A stretch of 64,000 bases of DNA from Diphasiastrum complanatum (GCA_029204225.1 CM055107.1:7538873-7602872), one strand, 5' to 3'; numbered from the stretch's first letter, positions 37,826 through 50,425 are shown. A program made the numbers and translations. Notes: generated by a model from the sequence alone, not told the origin.

Positions 37826-39504
37826 GCACTTGATCTTTGTGAGAATTGGTTCTCCCTTGCATTCTTGAACTTGACAAAGACATCATACACTTCATCCTTG
37901 CTCTTTAGTAGATAGATCCAACAAAATCTACTAAAATCATCAATGAATGTTACATACATCTTAGCTCCACTATTGCTAATTGTAGTAGATCCATGAATAT
38001 CCGAATGTACAAGTTGAAAAGGCTTTGTAGATCTAGAAATAGATCTAGTATAAGGTAGTCTATGTGACTTAGACAAAGCACAAGACTCACAAACATGCTT
38101 GTCATTACTTAAGGAACTTGGAAGACCAATCACAACCTTCTTCCTTGCCATTACCTCCAATGACTTGAAGTTGAGGTGTCCCATCCTTTTGTGCCAAACC
38201 TCTTGATTAGAAATTTGCTCCCTTGAAACACATCCAATTTGGTTAGCAATAACACAAGCATCAAGTTTGAGCAACTTCCCTTGCCTTTTACCTTTTCCAA
38301 TCAAGACATCCTTCCTTTTGATCAAACAAGCATCTCCATCAAACTCCACCTTGAGGCCCTTACTTAGCATTTGACTCACACTAAGCAAATTCTTGGTAAT
38401 ATATGGGATAAACAAGACATCCTCCAAATGAACATTCCTATTTGTAGAGAGAGAAATAGGAATTGTGCCAATCCCTTTGATTGCACACTCACCATCATTG
38501 GCCGTGTAGATCACCCTCTTGTCATCTCCATATGCCAACAAAGAAGTGAAGTACTCTTTGTGAAAGGTCATGTGTGAACTTGCTCCACTATCAATCCACC
38601 AAGGATCTAGATCTCCATCATTAGCAAGCATACATGAAGACATCACAAAAGCATCATCATTTGCATCATGCACATCCAAACCATCCTCATCAAGAGTAAG
38701 ATTACCTTGCTTGTCTCCTTGATCTCTCTTCTTCTTGTAGCACTCACTTGCAAAGTGTCCTTTGATGCCACAATAGAAGTACTTGAGCTTTGATCTATCC
38801 TTCTTTTTGCCACTTGAAGAAGCATCCACTTGATCTTGCCCTTTAGACCACTTGCTTTTGGTTTTGCCCTTGCATTTGCCCTTTGTAAACATAGCATCCT
38901 CTTGAAGTGTCGATGTAGATCCACCTCTTGCTTGAAGCCTATATTCCTCATTGATCAAGATCTCTTGAAGATCCATCAAACCTGGCAAAGTCTTTTGAAT
39001 AGCAATACTTTGAACAATGTTAGCATGAGCATCCAACAAGCCATTAAGAATCACTTGAATAAGCTCTCCTTCCTTAATACTTTCATCTATGCAAGCTAAC
39101 TCATCATTCAATGCTTTCATTCCCAGAACAAAAATACTTGGACTTTCTTCATTCTTTTGCAAACAAGAAAAGATTTGCCTTCTTAGAGTCAAAACTCTAG
39201 AAGTAGACTTGGATTCATAAAGCTTCTTCAATGAATTCCAAGCTTCCAAAGATGATGTGCACTTACCAACTTCCTTGAGAAGTTCATTGGTAACATTCAT
39301 CTTTATCATGTGTAGAGCCTTCTTGGCCCTCTTGTCATACCTCAATTGATCTTGTTGTGTTGCTGGTCTCTCCTCCAAACCTACAACAATATCCAAAACA
39401 TCATTCATCACAAGAAGTGACTCCATCCTCACTTTCCATAATGAATAGTTACTTGAGGTAAGCCTATCATTGGCTTCCAACATGACTCCAATTGAGGTTG
39501 CCAT
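37822..39504 (-). CDS. Element D gag-protease-integrase N-terminal half
   Basis: 560 codons, open. Gag occupies about 1-235. The knuckle region reads KYFYCGIKGHFASEC: the first ligand expected at residue 242 is Tyr (TAC for TGC), while C245, H250 and C254-255 remain. Protease WIDSGASSHM is at 303-312. The integrase zinc region has H438, H443, C472 and C475, and the first catalytic Asp lies in VHSDIHG (D502). The frame ends by a 1-base shift after ENQF. Mostly intact, but unable to make a full polyprotein. Confidence 0.85.
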   Translation of the reverse strand: MATSIGVMLEANDRLTSSNYSLWKVRMESLLVMNDVLDIVVGLEERPATQQDQLRYDKRAKKALHMIKMNVTNELLKEVGKCTSSLEAWNSLKKLYESKSTSRVLTLRRQIFSCLQKNEESPSIFVLGMKALNDELACIDESIKEGELIQVILNGLLDAHANIVQSIAIQKTLPGLMDLQEILINEEYRLQARGGSTSTLQEDAMFTKGKCKGKTKSKWSKGQDQVDASSSGKKKDRSKLKYFYCGIKGHFASECYKKKRDQGDKQGNLTLDEDGLDVHDANDDAFVMSSCMLANDGDLDPWWIDSGASSHMTFHKEYFTSLLAYGDDKRVIYTANDGECAIKGIGTIPISLSTNRNVHLEDVLFIPYITKNLLSVSQMLSKGLKVEFDGDACLIKRKDVLIGKGKRQGKLLKLDACVIANQIGCVSREQISNQEVWHKRMGHLNFKSLEVMARKKVVIGLPSSLSNDKHVCESCALSKSHRLPYTRSISRSTKPFQLVHSDIHGSTTISNSGAKMYVTFIDDFSRFCWIYLLKSKDEVYDVFVKFKNARENQFSQRSSA

Positions 39505-40092
39505 GTAGCAATGAACTGATCTTCTCTTTCAACCTGTTTCAATGCACAAAGAACTCCTTTGAACAACAACAAATGCTTTCAAAAGAAATCACCAAGATTT
39601 GAAACTATCTCACAAATTCTCTTCTAGCACTTATCCAAGCAAATCAACACATAGAATCATGGAATCTTGATCAATCTATGATCTATCCTCAATATAATGA
39701 CTTTTGCCACTTCCTAAGATTGAAACACACTCAAATGAAGTCCAGCAACCTCACTATCTAGAGATCCAATCAAAATTAGGGTTTTGACAAAATCACAAAA
39801 AATTGACTATTCCAAATCTACATGCAAATGCTGAAAATTTAATATGCAATCTATAAGCCACCACTTAGGCTGAACCAATGATCCAAAACTCGGCCAAATC
39901 CAGCATGTGAATTCAAAAAACGGAATTGAACAAGTATATTGACCTATTTAGTGTTTTGATCTACAAAAGATCCAATTTACAAAAGCAAAAAATCCGATTT
40001 TGGTGTAGAATCCTCTCTAGCATGCTCTAGACTTGATATCTTCACCAAATCATTGATAGATCTAATTTCCTCTTTCATAACCTGAAATACAA
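39505..40092 (-). other. Element D untranslated leader
   Basis: Between PBS and gag start; no frame. Confidence 0.6.
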
Positions 40093-40104
40093 GCTCTGAG
40101 ACCA
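40093..40104 (-). other. Element D primer-binding site
   Basis: On minus, TGGTCTCAGAGC, one base off the initiator-Met PBS, abutting the LTR. Confidence 0.85.
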
Positions 40105-40612
40105 TGTGAAAGATTTCAGATCCTTAAGATTCAATCTACTTGAATGATCTTTGGTTAGAATGAGAAATACACTACCAATTTCACCAATGTAGAAAAATCA
40201 GCATCTACACACAATTTGAGATGCAAAAACTACTAGAACTTCATCAAACCTGAATGAAATGATTATGTACTATTGCTGTCTATACAAAACCAGCAAGCTA
40301 CTGTATTTCACACGTGTGGATCCAAAAATAACAAATATAGATCATTCTACACATAGAATTGCAAGCAATTACCAAGATAGTGCACCAATGGATAGTAGAA
40401 CCCAAGAGAACCATGTATAAGCATGAAATGAGATAGAGAAGAGAGAAGATGACTCTCTCCACGAGTTACATCCTTTTATAACAGGTCCAAACCCTATTTG
40501 GCCACTTGGCTTTCCCACCAAAATGCTAACCCTACCAATTTTGGGTCTAGATTCAATGTACCCAACTTATTCAAATTGAATCTACTCAAACTCGCATTCT
40601 ATCTTTCCCACA
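40105..40612 (-). repeat. Element D 5' LTR (508 bp)
   Basis: On plus it runs TGTGAAAGATTTC to ATCTTTCCCACA, so the ends are inverted (TGTG..AAAGAT). Minus-strand TATA (TTATAAAAGGA) near 40470, and TTCACACGTGTGG at 40307-40319. No partner LTR in the window. Confidence 0.75.
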
Positions 40613-40639
40613 CTTTCAAAAAGTGTTTATTCAAATGAA

Positions 40640-41480
40640 ATTTAGACTAATGAACTTTGAAAAGTCAACCTCTACGTCTAAAACAAGTTTTGGCCTCAAT
40701 ATGCCAAATATGGAAATATTGCAAAATGTGATGAAACTAGTTGAATCTTTCACAAACCGCACTTATAGAAGAGTTCAAATCCAAAGACGCAGACCCACAA
40801 GTTGAAAAAGTCAAAAATCATCCACAACACGGTGTAACCTCTTACTTCAAGGAGCATACACTAGATGAGGTAGAAGTAGTGTTACTAAGGCCCAAAACAT
40901 TGGATGATGAATATCTCTCTTCTTTCCAAACTCCTACATTTGGTAGACCTGCTAAGGTCAAAAGCCTCTCAATTTGGCTTACTGAGGTGAGAAAGAACGC
41001 ATTGCAATAATAGGTTATGACATGGTCAATCATGAGTTAATCGATATAAAATAGGGTCTCCACCAACTTGGGTACCTATGTATATAAGGTAATGTCATTT
41101 GGATTTGTGCAACATACCTCACATCTTAATCCAAAGAGTTATGAGTTATGTCTTCAAAAAATATCTCCAAAAATTCCTAGAAATATTCTTGAATGGCCTA
41201 TGTGCACACTCCCTCTATATCAAACATTTACATTGTTTAGAAAAAGTGCCAAATCAATGTCGCTTGTATGGCATATCACTCAATCTTGCAAAATGCAAGG
41301 CATAGTGCTAGAACATGTTATCTCAAGACATTGTATTGCTACTGATTGAGAGAAGATCAAGGCAATAATTTATTTGCCCAAATCTGAGATTGTGCATGAA
41401 ATCTTAGAGTTCATGGAACATTGCAATTGTTATCAGAGATATATATTATTACATGTTAAGTTATCCAAACCGATCTATCG
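40640..41480 (+). pseudogene. Decayed Ty3/gypsy fragment
   Basis: Around 41090-41460, in shifting frames, the RT motifs FGLCNIPHILIQRVM, GISLNLAKC, GIVLEHVISRHCIATD and FMEHCNCYQRYI are readable. These correspond to the gypsy RT palm end and the connection domain. The 40640-41010 part may be gag or protease of the same element. Heavily mutated. Confidence 0.65.
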
Positions 41481-42017
41481 CATACAATATTTAGCCATTG
41501 CAAAACACTAGTTAGTACTGATTTGCAATGAGGAGACGTCAAACTGAGTTGATAAGGTGTTAGCAAATTGGAAAGAGTTAAAATTGATATACATCTACTA
41601 GTGCAAATTAGTCGGTAGTCATTTGATGAATGATTAAGGATGTATCATTCTAAACATCAATTTCATATTTTGTTGAATAGTGTGTATTTTTTAAAATTCA
41701 TAAGTATCTCACAAAGATTGACTAAAAAAAATTAGACTCGTACGTACTTAGTGAAAGATAATAATTTTGAAATTGCATTTTCTTTCTCTTTGATTGAACA
41801 TCCTTTTAATGCCACTAGAAATAAATGCCACACAAATGAACACATAAATTAAAATCATTTTATTCAGTAATATAATGGTTTCTATTGTTTTTTTTTAAGG
41901 CAATAGTAGTTGTTGTAACAGGTGTGCCAATAATGAGATTTTGAAACATACAACTTGTGGTATGCAATGAATGCCAATATGTACTTGTGTAACCTATTGA
42001 TAGTCACATATATTGAA
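41481..42017. other. No recognisable gene
   Basis: AT-rich with no motif. Confidence 0.4.
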
Positions 42018-42430
42018 TCACATCCTTGACACATCAATTTTGCTCCTTTGAAAAAATCCATGGAGGATTTGCAACGCTTGGCCTAGACTTGTGAGAGAAT
42101 GTGTCTCATTTCTCTCAATTCCAATAGTATGTTTTGAGTTGTCACCAAGCTGTACAATTTGAGAGTGGGTGTATGATTGATAGTCTTTAAACCAGTCTTT
42201 GTGGTGAGTCATATGTTGAGTTGCTCTCGAGTCTAGGTACCAGGAATTGATATCCTGATTTTCTTCGACCTTGGTCAAGGAGGCTGCTTTATCTTCATTT
42301 TGGAGCTGGATCGAAAAACTAGCTGAAGTAAAATTTGCTTGTTGTTGGAACTGCTTCTTTTTCTCATTGTTAAATTTTAGAGTTTTGCAGTCCCTTGTCA
42401 CAAAAGCCACATACTTCCAAGTACAATGAC
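42018..42430 (-). pseudogene. Copia gag-protease fragment (element H)
   Basis: On minus: a knuckle relic (AFVTRDCKTL), a Gln-rich linker and protease SWYLDSRATQHMTHHKDWF, in which Gly of the D-S-G-A-T site is Arg. It faces element G on the other strand. Confidence 0.7.
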
Positions 42431-42443
42431 TTTTCTAATTAGG

Positions 42444-43076
42444 TGACAATCATTCAATGTAATTAATATACGGATGAAATCTATAAATAGATCATCCAAG
42501 CACAGAGTAGTGATTGCTCCGTCTATGAGACACATTATTTGAGCCTCTCAATTACACCGTCATTTTAGGTTGTAATTGCTATTTGTATTGTGCTTCAGTG
42601 TAATATAGCAACAACACGTTTTTATCTGTGTACAACATAGATGAATGCTTGTTGTGATTGAATGCACTTTCATTGCTGTTTGATCGCGCTTGTTTACTCA
42701 CTCTGATCAGAACACGGAGGTCTACGACTCCTCAATTTTTGATCAGACGATGGTTGTCTTTGACGTCTGAGGAACTCGCGATATCATATTGCTCTTCCAT
42801 TTATTTCAGAACTATACTTCACATTGAATCTGATTTCAGTAGTATCACACACAAACCATCTCTAATTTCTTCGGTGGATTGTACTCTTGTTTTAGAGTAT
42901 GAATTAATTTTTAAGATCATGTTGGCCAATCAGAACATTGAAGTTGTGATTACATTTAGCATAAGCTATCTATTAGACTGTTTTTGCATTTAGCAACCAA
43001 TTAGAACGGGAGAGCTGTTCCGCAATATTTTTGCTCTCTTCTCCGTTCATGTTCTTCTATCTCCCTTGCCCCATCA
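42444..43076 (+). repeat. Element G 5' LTR (left end uncertain)
   Basis: Non-coding; it ends CCCCATCA just before a PBS. TATA (CTATAAATAG) at about 42481 lies very near the presumed start, so the U3 end may be truncated. Confidence 0.55.
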
Positions 43077-43079
43077 GAT

Positions 43080-43091
43080 TGGTATCAGAAC
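43080..43091 (+). other. Element G primer-binding site
   Basis: TGGTATCAGAAC, the initiator-Met PBS type. Confidence 0.8.
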
Positions 43092-43143
43092 GTAGTTCAA
43101 ATAAACCAAGAGATTAAGTTTGTTCTATTTGTATACTGTTATC

Positions 43144-44082
43144 ATGTCTCATATAGGTAGCTTCTCATCTTCATCACTCAATGAAGCTAGAGTCATTGAC
43201 AAGTTCAATGGTTCTAACTTCTACATTTGGAAGTTAAAACTTAGAATGATGTTGATAGATAGAGATCTTTGGGATGTAGTAGAAGGTGCAGACCTGAAAC
43301 CATAAGATGGTGATCAAGCAAAGGCTTGGAGGATCAAACATCAGAAGGCCTTAGCATGTATCACACTCAATCTGGCCGACTCCCAAATATCTCATGTTAT
43401 CACGTGCAAAACGTGTAAGGAAGAACTGGACTTGTTATCAAGTCTTTATGAGACTCATGATGTAACCACGAGATTACATCTTAGAAGGAAGTTATTTACT
43501 CTTAGCATGTCTAATTCTATTGCCATCACTTCTCACATCAATAGCTTCAAGTCCCTATTAGATCAGTTATCAGTTGTAGGATGTTCTATTCAGGATGATG
43601 ATGTCGTTATGATCTTGGTTTTTTCTCTTCCAAAGTCATATGGACACTTTGTGGTGATGATCTCCACACAACCCGACCTCACTCTTCAAAAGGTGATCGG
43701 TCATCTTCTTCAAGAAGAAATGCGGAGAAAGACTAGCAGCCTGTTCATCAAAGACAAATCCATGGCTCTATACACCAAGAAGAAAGACTATTCCAAGGGC
43801 AAGAATCAAGTGCAACAGCAACAACAGAAGCCTCACACTCAAGGTGAGCATGGTGGATCACGCAAGGCTTTTTTGCAGATATTGCAAAAGAGCTAATCAT
43901 GACATCAAGGAGAATCGCATCAGGATCTACAACGAGACAAAGAAGCAACAACAACAACCACAGCTAGACTCCTCCAACACGACCGAATTTAAGGAGCAAG
44001 ACACACACTTGTTAATGGCTTACAACAGTAGTGAAGACTGTGATAACTGGTACCTGGACAACGGCGCTACCCAACACATGAC
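43144..44082 (+). pseudogene. Element G gag and protease start (copia)
   Basis: Gag opens MSHIGSFSSSSLNEAR and FNGSNFYIWKLKLRMML. A stop falls at 43303, then the domain continues (LYETHDVTTRLHLRRKLFTL, LPKSYGHFV). A frameshift near 43845 leads to a damaged knuckle (FCRYCKRANHDIKENR, last Cys lost) and protease NWYLDNGATQHMT. It ends exactly where the LTR of gypsy E begins (44083), so E inserted into this gene. Confidence 0.82.
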
Positions 44083-44912
44083 TGTTAGCAACTGTGTTAA
44101 CACAGAGACAATAAAAAAGAAAGAAATAAAAGTCCATGGCATGTGTTTTGTGAGACCACGTATGAGTATGTGTCAATAAACTTCAGCCATGGCATGTGTT
44201 TTTTAAGTCCATGAGTAGAAGCTTAAATAATAATAAAATAGCTTAAACTTAGATTTAGAACTTAGACTTAGAAAACTTAAGATTAGAAATATTTTATCTT
44301 AAGTTTTCCTAAGTTAAGAAATTTGAAGTTCTAAATCCTAACTTAGAAGTTCTAGAAAGGCTAGAAACAGATTAGTCCCATAAGTTAGTAGATACTTATG
44401 GAAGGCCCTCCTTGCCATAAAAGGAGAGGTATTTGCATTGTAAACAACACTTTTGAGATTTAGCTATCTTGCTCTCTATTTTGGAGAATTATCATTCTAT
44501 TTCATTTGTGTTCCCTTTGGAAAGGTGCATAGCTTGAGGGAAGGTGCTCGGGCTCTTGCCTCCTTTTCATCGATTTTATTGTGGCATGTTCATTATTGCT
44601 TATTTGCTTAGTATTAGCCACAATCTCATTTTATTACCCTTTGGGTGTTAAGTAGAATTTAGATTAATCTTCTTGCTAGTTGGGAAGCCTTAGCAAGACT
44701 TTTGTATTTCTTAAGTAAGTGGCTAGTTGGGTACCGTCTTAGCCACCCCATTTGTTTCTAAGTACTAGTTGTGAAGCCTTAGTACTCCATTTAGTTGTTG
44801 TTTTTATTTTGCTAGGAAGCTTGTGGAAACTTACGAAGTGGACGAACCTCTATATCCCTATACTACATCCGTAAGTAGGTCTAGCACTAGTTGACTAGAA
44901 ATACTTCCGACA
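44083..44912 (+). repeat. Element E 5' LTR (830 bp)
   Basis: TGTTAGCAACTG to ACTTCCGACA. It starts directly after the broken protease codons of element G and is followed by the PBS. Confidence 0.8.
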
Positions 44913-44913
44913 T

Positions 44914-44928
44914 TGGCGCCGTTGTCGA
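44914..44928 (+). other. Element E primer-binding site
   Basis: TGGCGCCGTTGTCGA resembles TGGCGCCGTTGCCGG, the Asp-tRNA PBS used by Athila/Tat-type gypsy elements. Confidence 0.8.
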
Positions 44929-44969
44929 TTTTTAAGTATTTTTTTACCTAGCTTCTTCTACTTTTTCTT

Positions 44970-46242
44970 TTGTTTTTTTTGCTTCTGTGTTGTATGTTTG
45001 CTTGTGTGCTTGTCTCTATCTACCAACAAACAACACACGTCGTCTCTCCAAGTCCTACACAAGCTGCGGAGCAACTTCTTAAACCGGGGGGAAGCAACAA
45101 AAGAGTCAACTTGGGCATTTTCTTCAAAATAAGTGACCCAAGTGACCTTTCACACAACCAAAAATGTATATCAGAATTCGCCAGCCTATCTACAGCCCTA
45201 ACAGTCCCTGATCTTTCATTTTATTACCTCCACGAATTTTGACCACGGTTAGATTTTGAGAAAACAGCCTGATATACTGTCAAAATCTCTTATTTCTCAC
45301 CCAAATCTTCGTCCTAGGATTTGCCGGCTTCACTGAGGCTAGATCTCATCAAGATCAGTCCTCCAGCAGCTCCGCGAATTCTATCTCAGAGATTTTGCCC
45401 GTTTACTGTCAGAAAATCACATTTTTTTCCATATTCCCTATCTGCCAGTCAAACCTCTCTGTTAGAATTCACCATCTAGCCTAAGAATTTGTTCCCAAAG
45501 AGCACAATTTCTCTGTCCTACCCGCAAATTCTGACACTCCAATTTTTTCCCAGAAAATCTAAAAAAATCACTATTTTGACATTCAGAACTCTTTATCAGA
45601 ATTCGCGAGTATTATAGTTCAATTTATCTGCCTCTCCACGATTTCTTAGCCTGTCCGCGAATTCTATCACGACCAGAAAGACCAGTTTTTGTCCTACACT
45701 ATCCATTCTACAAGCAAACTGCCAACCAAGTTGTCTTTGCCGCACATCAACTACCCACAATACGAGGATGCTTTATTTGTTCAAGTAAACATCCTAGTAT
45801 TTGCTGTCCAGATAAACTCCGCTTTTTTCCAGCTTGTGAAAACTGTGGTCTTCGACATCACATGAAGGACTGCCCATCCTGATCTAAGCCAGCCGCTCCT
45901 GTTTGTTCAGTGCAAGTAGAAATCTTACCAATCAAAACACATCCTGCTTGGGTCTTGACTCGGACACAAACCCAACGCCAAGCCCCTACACTTGCTCCCA
46001 GCAAAACTCAACCGCAGGCTGCCCCTCCAAGTGACTATTCAACCCCGATAGTTTATCCTCACCCATCTGAAGAAATTCGGTTGCATCATGAGTATCGCCA
46101 ACAAATCTGCAATGCCGACCAACAATCTTTCTCTTCTCATAAAGTACCTCACAAGCCCTTTGAAAGCAAAACCCTTGAAGGTACCGAAGTTTGGGGAGAT
46201 TTACTACAAGCCAATGTCACTCTTCCCTTCCATGTACTCTAG
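44970..46242 (+). pseudogene. Element E gag with two zinc knuckles (broken)
   Basis: The 45769-45873 frame reads CFICSSKHPSICC and CENCGLRHHMKDC, two C-x2-C-x3-H-type knuckles 24 residues apart, followed by a stop. A readable tail VEILPIKTHPAWVLTRTQTQ comes next. The N-terminal gag (45000-45760) has many stops. The knuckle spacing matches that in gypsy F. Confidence 0.6.
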
Positions 46243-46379
46243 AAGCATGCTGGCCAGTGGAAACAACAGATCCAATCCAATACCACCACCACTATTGACG
46301 AGTTGTCTGAAATGCCCTTACATCTAACCAATCCACTCAACGAATGAGGCAACATCAAAATCCCAACTACCCATCATCA

Positions 46380-46671
46380 ATCCTGTGAAGTTTTAATAGT
46401 ATTCGATGGAAGTTCCGGGGTTAATATCAGTTCCACATCCCTCATGATGGAATGGAATCTGAGTGACAAGCTAGCCAAATCTACTTGTCAGCTTCGGATG
46501 GCTGATCAAAGTGTGGTCCGACCTACCGGTTTCCTTCCGCACGTGCTAATCAAACTAGGAGGTCTCAAGTTTTCTGTTGATCTCGTAGTACTTGATATTC
46601 CCAATAATGCCTATTCTTATGAATTACTACTTGGTTGTCTGTGGCTCACCCAGTGCACGAGCCGTTCATGA
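46380..46671 (+). pseudogene. Element E retropepsin region
   Basis: VLIVFDGSSGVNIS followed by CQLRMADQSVVRPTG and VDLVVLDIPNNAYSYELLLG matches the gypsy protease fold. The D-x-S-G active site appears as D-G-S-S-G. A frameshift follows LLLG; the next frame (46592-47074) carries the linker to RT. Confidence 0.65.
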
Positions 46672-47730
46672 CTGGAGCAAAGGCCGAGTCACTTTTGAAA
46701 ATCGTGACAATTCTGTCACCATTGACTCAACGGGTAAACTCAAACCTGCACACATCCATGACGAGGGATCCTCAACCACCAACTCAATATTTGAGCCATA
46801 CCAGTCCAGCCACGAAAAAGGTCATTATGTTAAATTTACTGATATCATAAACTGGAGTCACAGCCTAGCTACCATTGATTGTGTGAATGCCGATTACTGT
46901 GCTCAGCATCAGGATAATTGTACCTCTCCACTCCCGATCGATCACGACCAATTACCTGATCTGGATACACCTATCATCAATATCAATTTTATTGATATTC
47001 TTCCACACCATGATGAATTACTAAATGTTGATTTATTTATTGATGACGAGAACGTCTTACAAATTCAGAATTGACCAGAAGATATGGACATTTTGATATT
47101 CAGATCCTCAACTATATGGAAGCACTCCCACCTAGGACCTATCCGCAACATGCTTCCAAGGTGGAACCAGTTGCCAGGGTTGCAATTGAAAAACCTGAGA
47201 CAAAATTCTATCGACCCAAATGCCCACACTATCCATGGGATCTCTGTGAGGAGGAAACTATCTTTTAAATTGATGACAAGATCCTCCATGACATACCAAC
47301 TGTCCCTCATCCACGCACCTCTCCACCACTGAAACCTCAACCACGTGGTCATACTATGAAAGAGAAAATGAAAAAACCACTTCAAATTTAACCGCCGGGT
47401 GAACTCACCATTGTTCGAGAAGTTCCTGAGATTGCCTCTAGTCCTACATCAGTCCCCGAAAAATTCCAAGCACCATCCCGACAAGAGAAATGCAAGGCTC
47501 CCCTCGAATCTCTAGCCCATGATGTTCCTGCATACTTTAAGGACTATACAATCGAGGATGTCACAATCCAATTACCCCAAGCTCAACATGAGCCAACTGG
47601 TAATTCACCCTATGAAAGCCCTGCACAAACCATAACCCTTTCCCTGAGTGATCCAAATGAAACCAACAAATATCTTGTCCACGTCGGAGCTCATCCCAAT
47701 CGTGAACAACGCAGACGACTTGAAAAGCTC

Positions 47731-48711
47731 ATGCGAAAATATCGACATGTCTTTGCCTGGACCTATAAAGACATGAAAGGCATCTCACCCCAAGTAGTTG
47801 TGCATTGTATCCCGCTTAAACCGGGTGTGAGACCCACTGCGAGTCGTCCATACAGATGCAATCCCATCTATAAGGCCAAGATCAAAGAAGAATTACAACA
47901 CCTCTTAGATGCGGGATTTATCTATGAAATTGAGCATACTGAGTGGGTCTCCCCAATTGGCATCGTCCCCAAGAAAAATGGAAAACTCCGCATTTGTGTC
48001 GATTTTAAGAAATTTAACGCCGTCACTGAACATGATCATTTTCCATTACCTTTTGGAGAATCCATCTTAGAAAATCTAGCAGGAGATGAGGCTTACTCCT
48101 TCTTAGATGGCTTTAGCAGATACAATATGATCCAAATCGCTGAAGAGGATCAACAAAAAACCGCGTTTGCCACAGAATGGGAAACCTTCTGCTGGAAAGT
48201 CATGCCTTTTGGTCTCTACAATGCTCCTAGCACCTTCCAACGTGTTATGCAAGCAGCCTTTTCTCAACAAATGGGTGATACCTTAGAAGTTTACTTGGAC
48301 GATTTAGGAGCACATTCTGAAGAAATACGCCATCTGTCTGTGCTCGAAATTTTTTTTATCCAATATCAACGCTTCGTCATCTCTCTTAATCCTGAAAAAT
48401 GCCAAATTTGGGTAACCCATGGTATTGTGTTAGGACATATTATCTCACGAAATGGCATTGCCACTGACCCTGAAAAGATCCTTATCATTCAAAATCTACC
48501 GGAACCACGTATGATACGTGAAGTTTATTCCTTCCTTGGCCATGCCAACTACTATCGGTGCTTTATTTTCGATTTCGCTAACAAAGCACGCTTAATCTAC
48601 AAAGTAGTTGTAGTTCCCAAATGGACGGATGAACAGCGCGTCACTTTTAATCAGCTCAAAGAAGCCCTTACCAATGCACCCATCCTCCGAGCTCCTGATT
48701 ATTCTAAATAA
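47731..48711 (+). pseudogene. Element E reverse transcriptase
   Basis: 326 codons in one frame: HVFAWTYKDMKGI, LDAGFIYEIEHTEWVSPI, RICVDFKKFNAVTEHD, SFLDGFSRYNMIQI (D126), VMPFGLYNAPSTFQRVM, YLDD at 188-191 and GIVLGHIISRNGIATDPEKI. The catalytic aspartates are kept. After YLDD comes LGAHS where I/L-V-V-K-S is usual. A stop (TAA) at 48709 separates it from RNase H by two codons. Confidence 0.85.
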
Positions 48712-48717
48712 TTCTAT

Positions 48718-49150
48718 GTGCATACCGATGCATCCAAGTATGCCATTGGAGCAGTGCTCACCCAATCGGGAGAATTAAAAAAAGACTACCCAATTCGTTT
48801 TCTTAGTCGACAATTGATACCTGCTGAAGTCAATTATACCACTACCAAACGCGAAGCCTTGGCAATGGTATATGCGGTTCAGAAGTTTTGCCATTATCTT
48901 CTAGGAAAAGTCTTTGCGTTCTTCATTGATCATCAAGCACTGTTGTATCTCATCAACAAGACCTGCACGACAGGCCGTATTACTAGATGGATTCTATTAT
49001 TCCGAGAATTTGAGTTTAGGATCGTGGTTCATAAGGGAGTTTAGCATTTTTTTAGCAAACCATCTATCCTGAATTCCTAACCTTCCTACCTCTGATCAAG
49101 GCATCAACGATGATTTACCAGATGTAATCCTTTTCCAAGTTGACTCTACA
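48718..49150 (+). pseudogene. Element E RNase H
   Basis: HTDASKYAIGAVLTQSG, YTTTKREALAMVYAVQKF and FIDHQALLYLINK give the D-E-D residues. A stop and a 1-base shift at about 49042-49060 interrupt the tail (HKGV, then ANHLS in another frame). Confidence 0.82.
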
Positions 49151-49195
49151 CCTGTATGGGCTAAGGAAATTATCGAATATTTAACTTCAGGGCAG

Positions 49196-50425
49196 ATGGA
49201 TCCTTCCTTCTCTAAACATGAACAACATGTGTTGGTCCTCAAAACTAAACCTTATACATTAATTGTAGGACAACTCTACAAGCAAGGGTTATATGAAATT
49301 AACCGACGATGTCTTACTGAAGGAGAAATACCCTCTGTAATTTCCCTCACTCATGAAGGTATTGGTGCCGGCCATTTCTCTTCTAAAACAACTGCTAAAA
49401 AAATCCTCTTGGCCGGTTTTTGGTGGCCAACACTCTTCAAGGATACGCACCATTACACTAAGGCTTGTGATGTTTGCCAATGTACAAAACGCTTTCAAAA
49501 AATAGACTACATGCCTTTACACCCCATAACCACTGATCAAGCTTTCCAGAAATGGGGAAGTGACTATGTCAGACCTATTAGTCCTGCTGCTTGACACACA
49601 CAATCTCGTTACATCATAGTAGCTACGGACTATTGCACCAAATGGGCTGAAGCAAGAGTTGTTCGCAATGCTAACGCTTGTTCTACCGCCAAATTTCTCT
49701 ATGAACAGGTTATAGTTTGGTTCGGATGTCCTCTAGAGCTTATCAGTGATAGGGGTACACATTTCCTTAACACTGTCATAGCAAATTTTCTTTCCAAATT
49801 TTTTGTGGTACATCGCAAATGTTCCCCATACTATCTACGCTGCAATGGCCAGGCAGAATCCACCAATAAAATCCTATGTGGAATTCTCACCAAAACCGTC
49901 GAATCTAGCCGATCTGGTTGGGAACTCAAACTCCATGCTGCTCTCTGGGCTTATCGCACCACCCCGAAGCAAACTACAGGCTTAACCCCTTTACAGCTCA
50001 CATATGGCCAAGAAGCCATTATGTCTGTGGAATTCCATATCCCCTCCCTTCGAGTAGCCTATAACCTTGAGCTTGATACTCATCAGAATCTAGCAAATAA
50101 GTTATTCCATCTGGAGCAACTTTGTGAAACACGAAGGATCAGCATCCATGCTCAACAAGTCCACAAACGACGACAAAAAGCATGGCACGATCGATCATTG
50201 AAACTTAGAGATTTCCAGATTGGAGATAAGGTCCTGCTATACCAGGCCAAAGCCTTTAAAGACAAACTGAAATTTTCTGGCCAAGGACCTTACGTCATTA
50301 AAAAAATCTTTGCCTCTGGATATGTCCAACTCCAAACCCTTCAAGGTGATATCCTCGACACTGTGGTCAATGGGAGTCGACTGAGAAAGTACAATGAACC
50401 CTGTTTTTATCTTGATATGTATTAG
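49196..50425 (+). pseudogene. Element E integrase
   Basis: Zinc region H-x-G..H...C-x2-C (THEGIGAGHFSSKTTAKKI, CDVCQCTKR) in 49196-49594. After a stop come the core motifs VATDYCTKWAEA, LISDRGTHFL and GQAESTNK, so D, D and E are present. The C-terminal part follows (LRDFQIGDKVLLYQAKAF, GQGPYVIKKIFASGYVQL) and ends FYLDMY. One stop at 49592 and a frame change near 49800 break it. Confidence 0.83.

Larger units (their letters stand above)
37065..40612 (-). mobile_element. Element D: copia element, 5' LTR to integrase, RT lost
   Basis: On the minus strand: 5' LTR (40612-40105), PBS (40104-40093), leader, gag-protease-integrase (39504-37822) and integrase end (37825-37073). The element then breaks off at the first residues of RT. 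No 3' LTR was found. It is related to element B: the gag starts share SNYSLWKVRMES versus TNYSIWKVRMES, and both have WWIDSGASSHMT. Confidence 0.85.
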
